The position numbers were made by a program, and so were the translations under genes. A DNA stretch of 8,216 bases from an uncultured Clostridia bacterium (GTDB lineage Bacteria; Bacillota; Clostridia; Oscillospirales; Acutalibacteraceae), in contig CALWVC010000064.1 of NCBI GenBank assembly GCA_944384865.1, positions 1 to 8,216 on the forward strand. The letters are read 5' to 3'. The notes below the pieces were generated by a model. It searched no databases. It saw only the letters and a program-made list of their open reading frames with translations, and had not been told where the DNA came from. Numbering within the stretch: the first letter of the stretch is position 1; every line of letters begins with the position of its first letter. This document shows positions 7,711-8,216 of this stretch, in pieces.

Positions 7711-7722
7711 AAAAAGCTGTTG
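7703..7722. repeat. Perfect inverted repeat touching the -35 of the DtxR-family promoter
   Basis: CAACAGC (7703-7709) and GCTGTTG (7716-7722) are perfect 7-base arms around a 6-base A-rich spacer. The right arm shares TTG with the -35 TTGACA, and the left arm shares seven bases with the second direct repeat. There is no T tract after it on either strand, so an operator or a DNA structure is more likely than a terminator. Confidence 0.5.
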
Positions 7723-7748
7723 ACAGGATCAGGCGAATATAGTAGTAT
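7720..7748 (+). promoter_or_regulatory. Promoter of the DtxR-family regulator
   Basis: A consensus TTGACA (7720-7725) is followed after 17 bases by TAGTAT (7743-7748). Transcription should start near 7755, giving a leader of about 85 bases. The -10 is covered by a perfect inverted repeat (7744-7766), so occupancy of that site would block the polymerase. Confidence 0.75.
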
Positions 7749-7766
7749 TAAACTAATCTTAATACT
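7743..7766. promoter_or_regulatory. Candidate operator, probably for the adjacent DtxR-family repressor
   Basis: AGTATTAA (7744-7751) and TTAATACT (7759-7766) are perfect 8-base arms around a 7-base spacer, overlapping the -10 and the start of transcription. Read on the minus strand, 7761-7743 (TAAGATTAGTTTAATACTA) also matches the remembered DtxR/IdeR consensus TWAGGTTAGSCTAACCTWA at 13 of 19 positions. The perfect symmetry is centred three bases from that match, so the exact site is uncertain. Feedback control by the downstream gene product is an inference from position and family. Confidence 0.6.
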
Positions 7767-7824
7767 TGAGATGATGTTATTCGGTTGACGCCGAATTTTG
7801 AACCATAACATAACCGTTTCACGC

Positions 7825-7830
7825 AAGGAG
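7825..7830 (+). promoter_or_regulatory. Ribosome binding site deciding the TTG start of the DtxR-family gene
   Basis: AAGGAG ends nine bases before the TTG at 7840 but only three bases before the in-frame TTG at 7834. The spacing therefore favours 7840, giving an N-terminus of MKIQESAENYLET. Confidence 0.75.
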
Positions 7831-7839
7831 TGATTGAAT

Positions 7840-8208
7840 TTGAAGATCCAGGAATCTGCTGAAAATTATCTGGAAACCATTTTAATTTTGCAACAGCGCA
7901 AGGGCAATGTCCGTTCTATCGATATCGCCAACGAGCTGCAGTTTACCAAGCCCAGTATCAGTGTCGCTATGAAAAACCTGCGGGAAAACGGTTATATTGA
8001 AATGGACGCGGGCGGGCTGATCACGCTGACTGAAAAAGGGCGACAGATCGCGGAAACCATCTATGAGCGACACACATTGTTATCTGACTGGCTGCAAATT
8101 TTAGGCGTAGATCCCAAGATCGCCGCTGAAGACGCCTGCCGAATCGAGCACGTGATCAGCAAAGAAAGCTTTGAAGCGATCAAGCGTCATGCCGGCCACC
8201 AAAAATAG
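7840..8208 (+). CDS. DtxR/MntR-family metal-dependent transcriptional repressor
   Basis: A complete 122-residue regulator. Residues 1-70 form the winged helix-turn-helix: DIANELQFTKPSISVAMKNL (28-47) is the DNA-binding helix pair and GGLITLTEKGR (58-68) the wing. Residues 71-122 form the dimerisation and metal-binding domain. By alignment from memory, candidate ligands are Glu12, His78 (ERHTLL), Cys100, Glu103 and His104 (EDACRIEHVIS). Cys-Glu-His follows DtxR/IdeR rather than MntR of Bacillus, which has Glu in place of Cys, while Asn9 replaces the Met or Asp ligand of those proteins. The C-terminal SH3-like domain of DtxR is absent, as in other short members. It probably represses iron or manganese uptake genes when metal is plentiful, but no target gene lies in the window. 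Start is TTG at 7840, chosen by ribosome-site spacing; TTG at 7834 would add two residues. The gene is divergent from recJ. Confidence 0.92.
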   Translation: MKIQESAENYLETILILQQRKGNVRSIDIANELQFTKPSISVAMKNLRENGYIEMDAGGLITLTEKGRQIAETIYERHTLLSDWLQILGVDPKIAAEDACRIEHVISKESFEAIKRHAGHQK

Positions 8209-8216
8209 TCTGTCGA

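Larger units (their letters stand above)
7405..7839. other. Divergent intergenic region between recJ and the DtxR-family gene
   Basis: These 435 bases hold the recJ promoter on the left, about 170 bases with no gene I can support (7475-7645), and a repeat-rich regulatory block on the right (7646-7796). Minor symmetric elements include GCCGC-5-GCGGC (7516-7530), CGGCC-7-GGCCG (7646-7662) and ATTCGG-6-CCGAAT (7779-7796, in the leader of the DtxR-family gene). None has a following T tract, so none is a terminator. A minus-strand frame at 7401-7622 lacks a ribosome site and runs through the recJ promoter. Confidence 0.7.

Noticed and set aside
7785..7814. Second promoter for the DtxR-family gene (TTGACG, 18 bases, CATAAC)
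   Set aside because: The -10 is weak and its transcription start would fall only a few bases before the ribosome site; the upstream pair at 7720-7748 is clearly better.

Overview
The window looks like chromosomal DNA from a Gram-positive anaerobe of the Firmicutes, most likely class Clostridia. This is inferred from four things: a bifunctional Rel next to a long-form RecJ, a HemZ-type radical SAM protein (a Firmicutes subfamily), strong AGGAGG-type ribosome binding sites, and a short DtxR-family regulator of the kind common in Clostridia. Base composition is close to balanced. All genes but one lie on the minus strand. Nothing in the window looks mobile: no insertion sequences, phage genes, CRISPR arrays, tRNAs or rRNAs were seen.

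Reading along the minus strand, from high to low coordinates, a sigma-A-like promoter at 7442-7470 starts a tightly packed operon. It contains recJ (single-strand DNA exonuclease), rel ((p)ppGpp synthetase/hydrolase), an MBL-fold hydrolase and hemZ (radical SAM, coproporphyrinogen oxidase-like). recJ and rel share one base (TGATG). The MBL gene and hemZ overlap by four bases (ATGA). Only the 110-base rel-MBL gap separates the two halves, and that gap itself holds a 34-codon open frame in phase with rel. The operon links DNA repair, the stringent response and a metabolic pair. The apt and dtd genes that often sit around rel in Firmicutes are absent here.

Downstream of hemZ, a separate promoter (1001-1028) drives a small coiled-coil/zinc-ribbon protein of unknown function (591-950), closed by a strong rho-independent terminator (541-575). 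Beyond that, the 5' part of a methylthioadenosine/S-adenosylhomocysteine nucleosidase gene runs off the left edge of the window.

At the right end, divergent from recJ, is a complete 122-residue DtxR-family metal-dependent repressor on the plus strand, with a TTG start. The 435-base divergent region between recJ and this gene is the most structured non-coding part of the window. It has a good -35/-10 pair, a perfect 8+8 inverted repeat over the -10, a perfect 7+7 inverted repeat touching the -35, and a pair of near-identical 11-base direct repeats exactly 20 bases apart just upstream. Autoregulation by the encoded repressor is the simplest reading.

Overall this is mostly ordinary housekeeping DNA. 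No clear new system was found. The items most worth a second look are the regulatory architecture upstream of the DtxR-family gene, the small zinc-ribbon protein with its own transcription unit, and the open frame between rel and the MBL gene.
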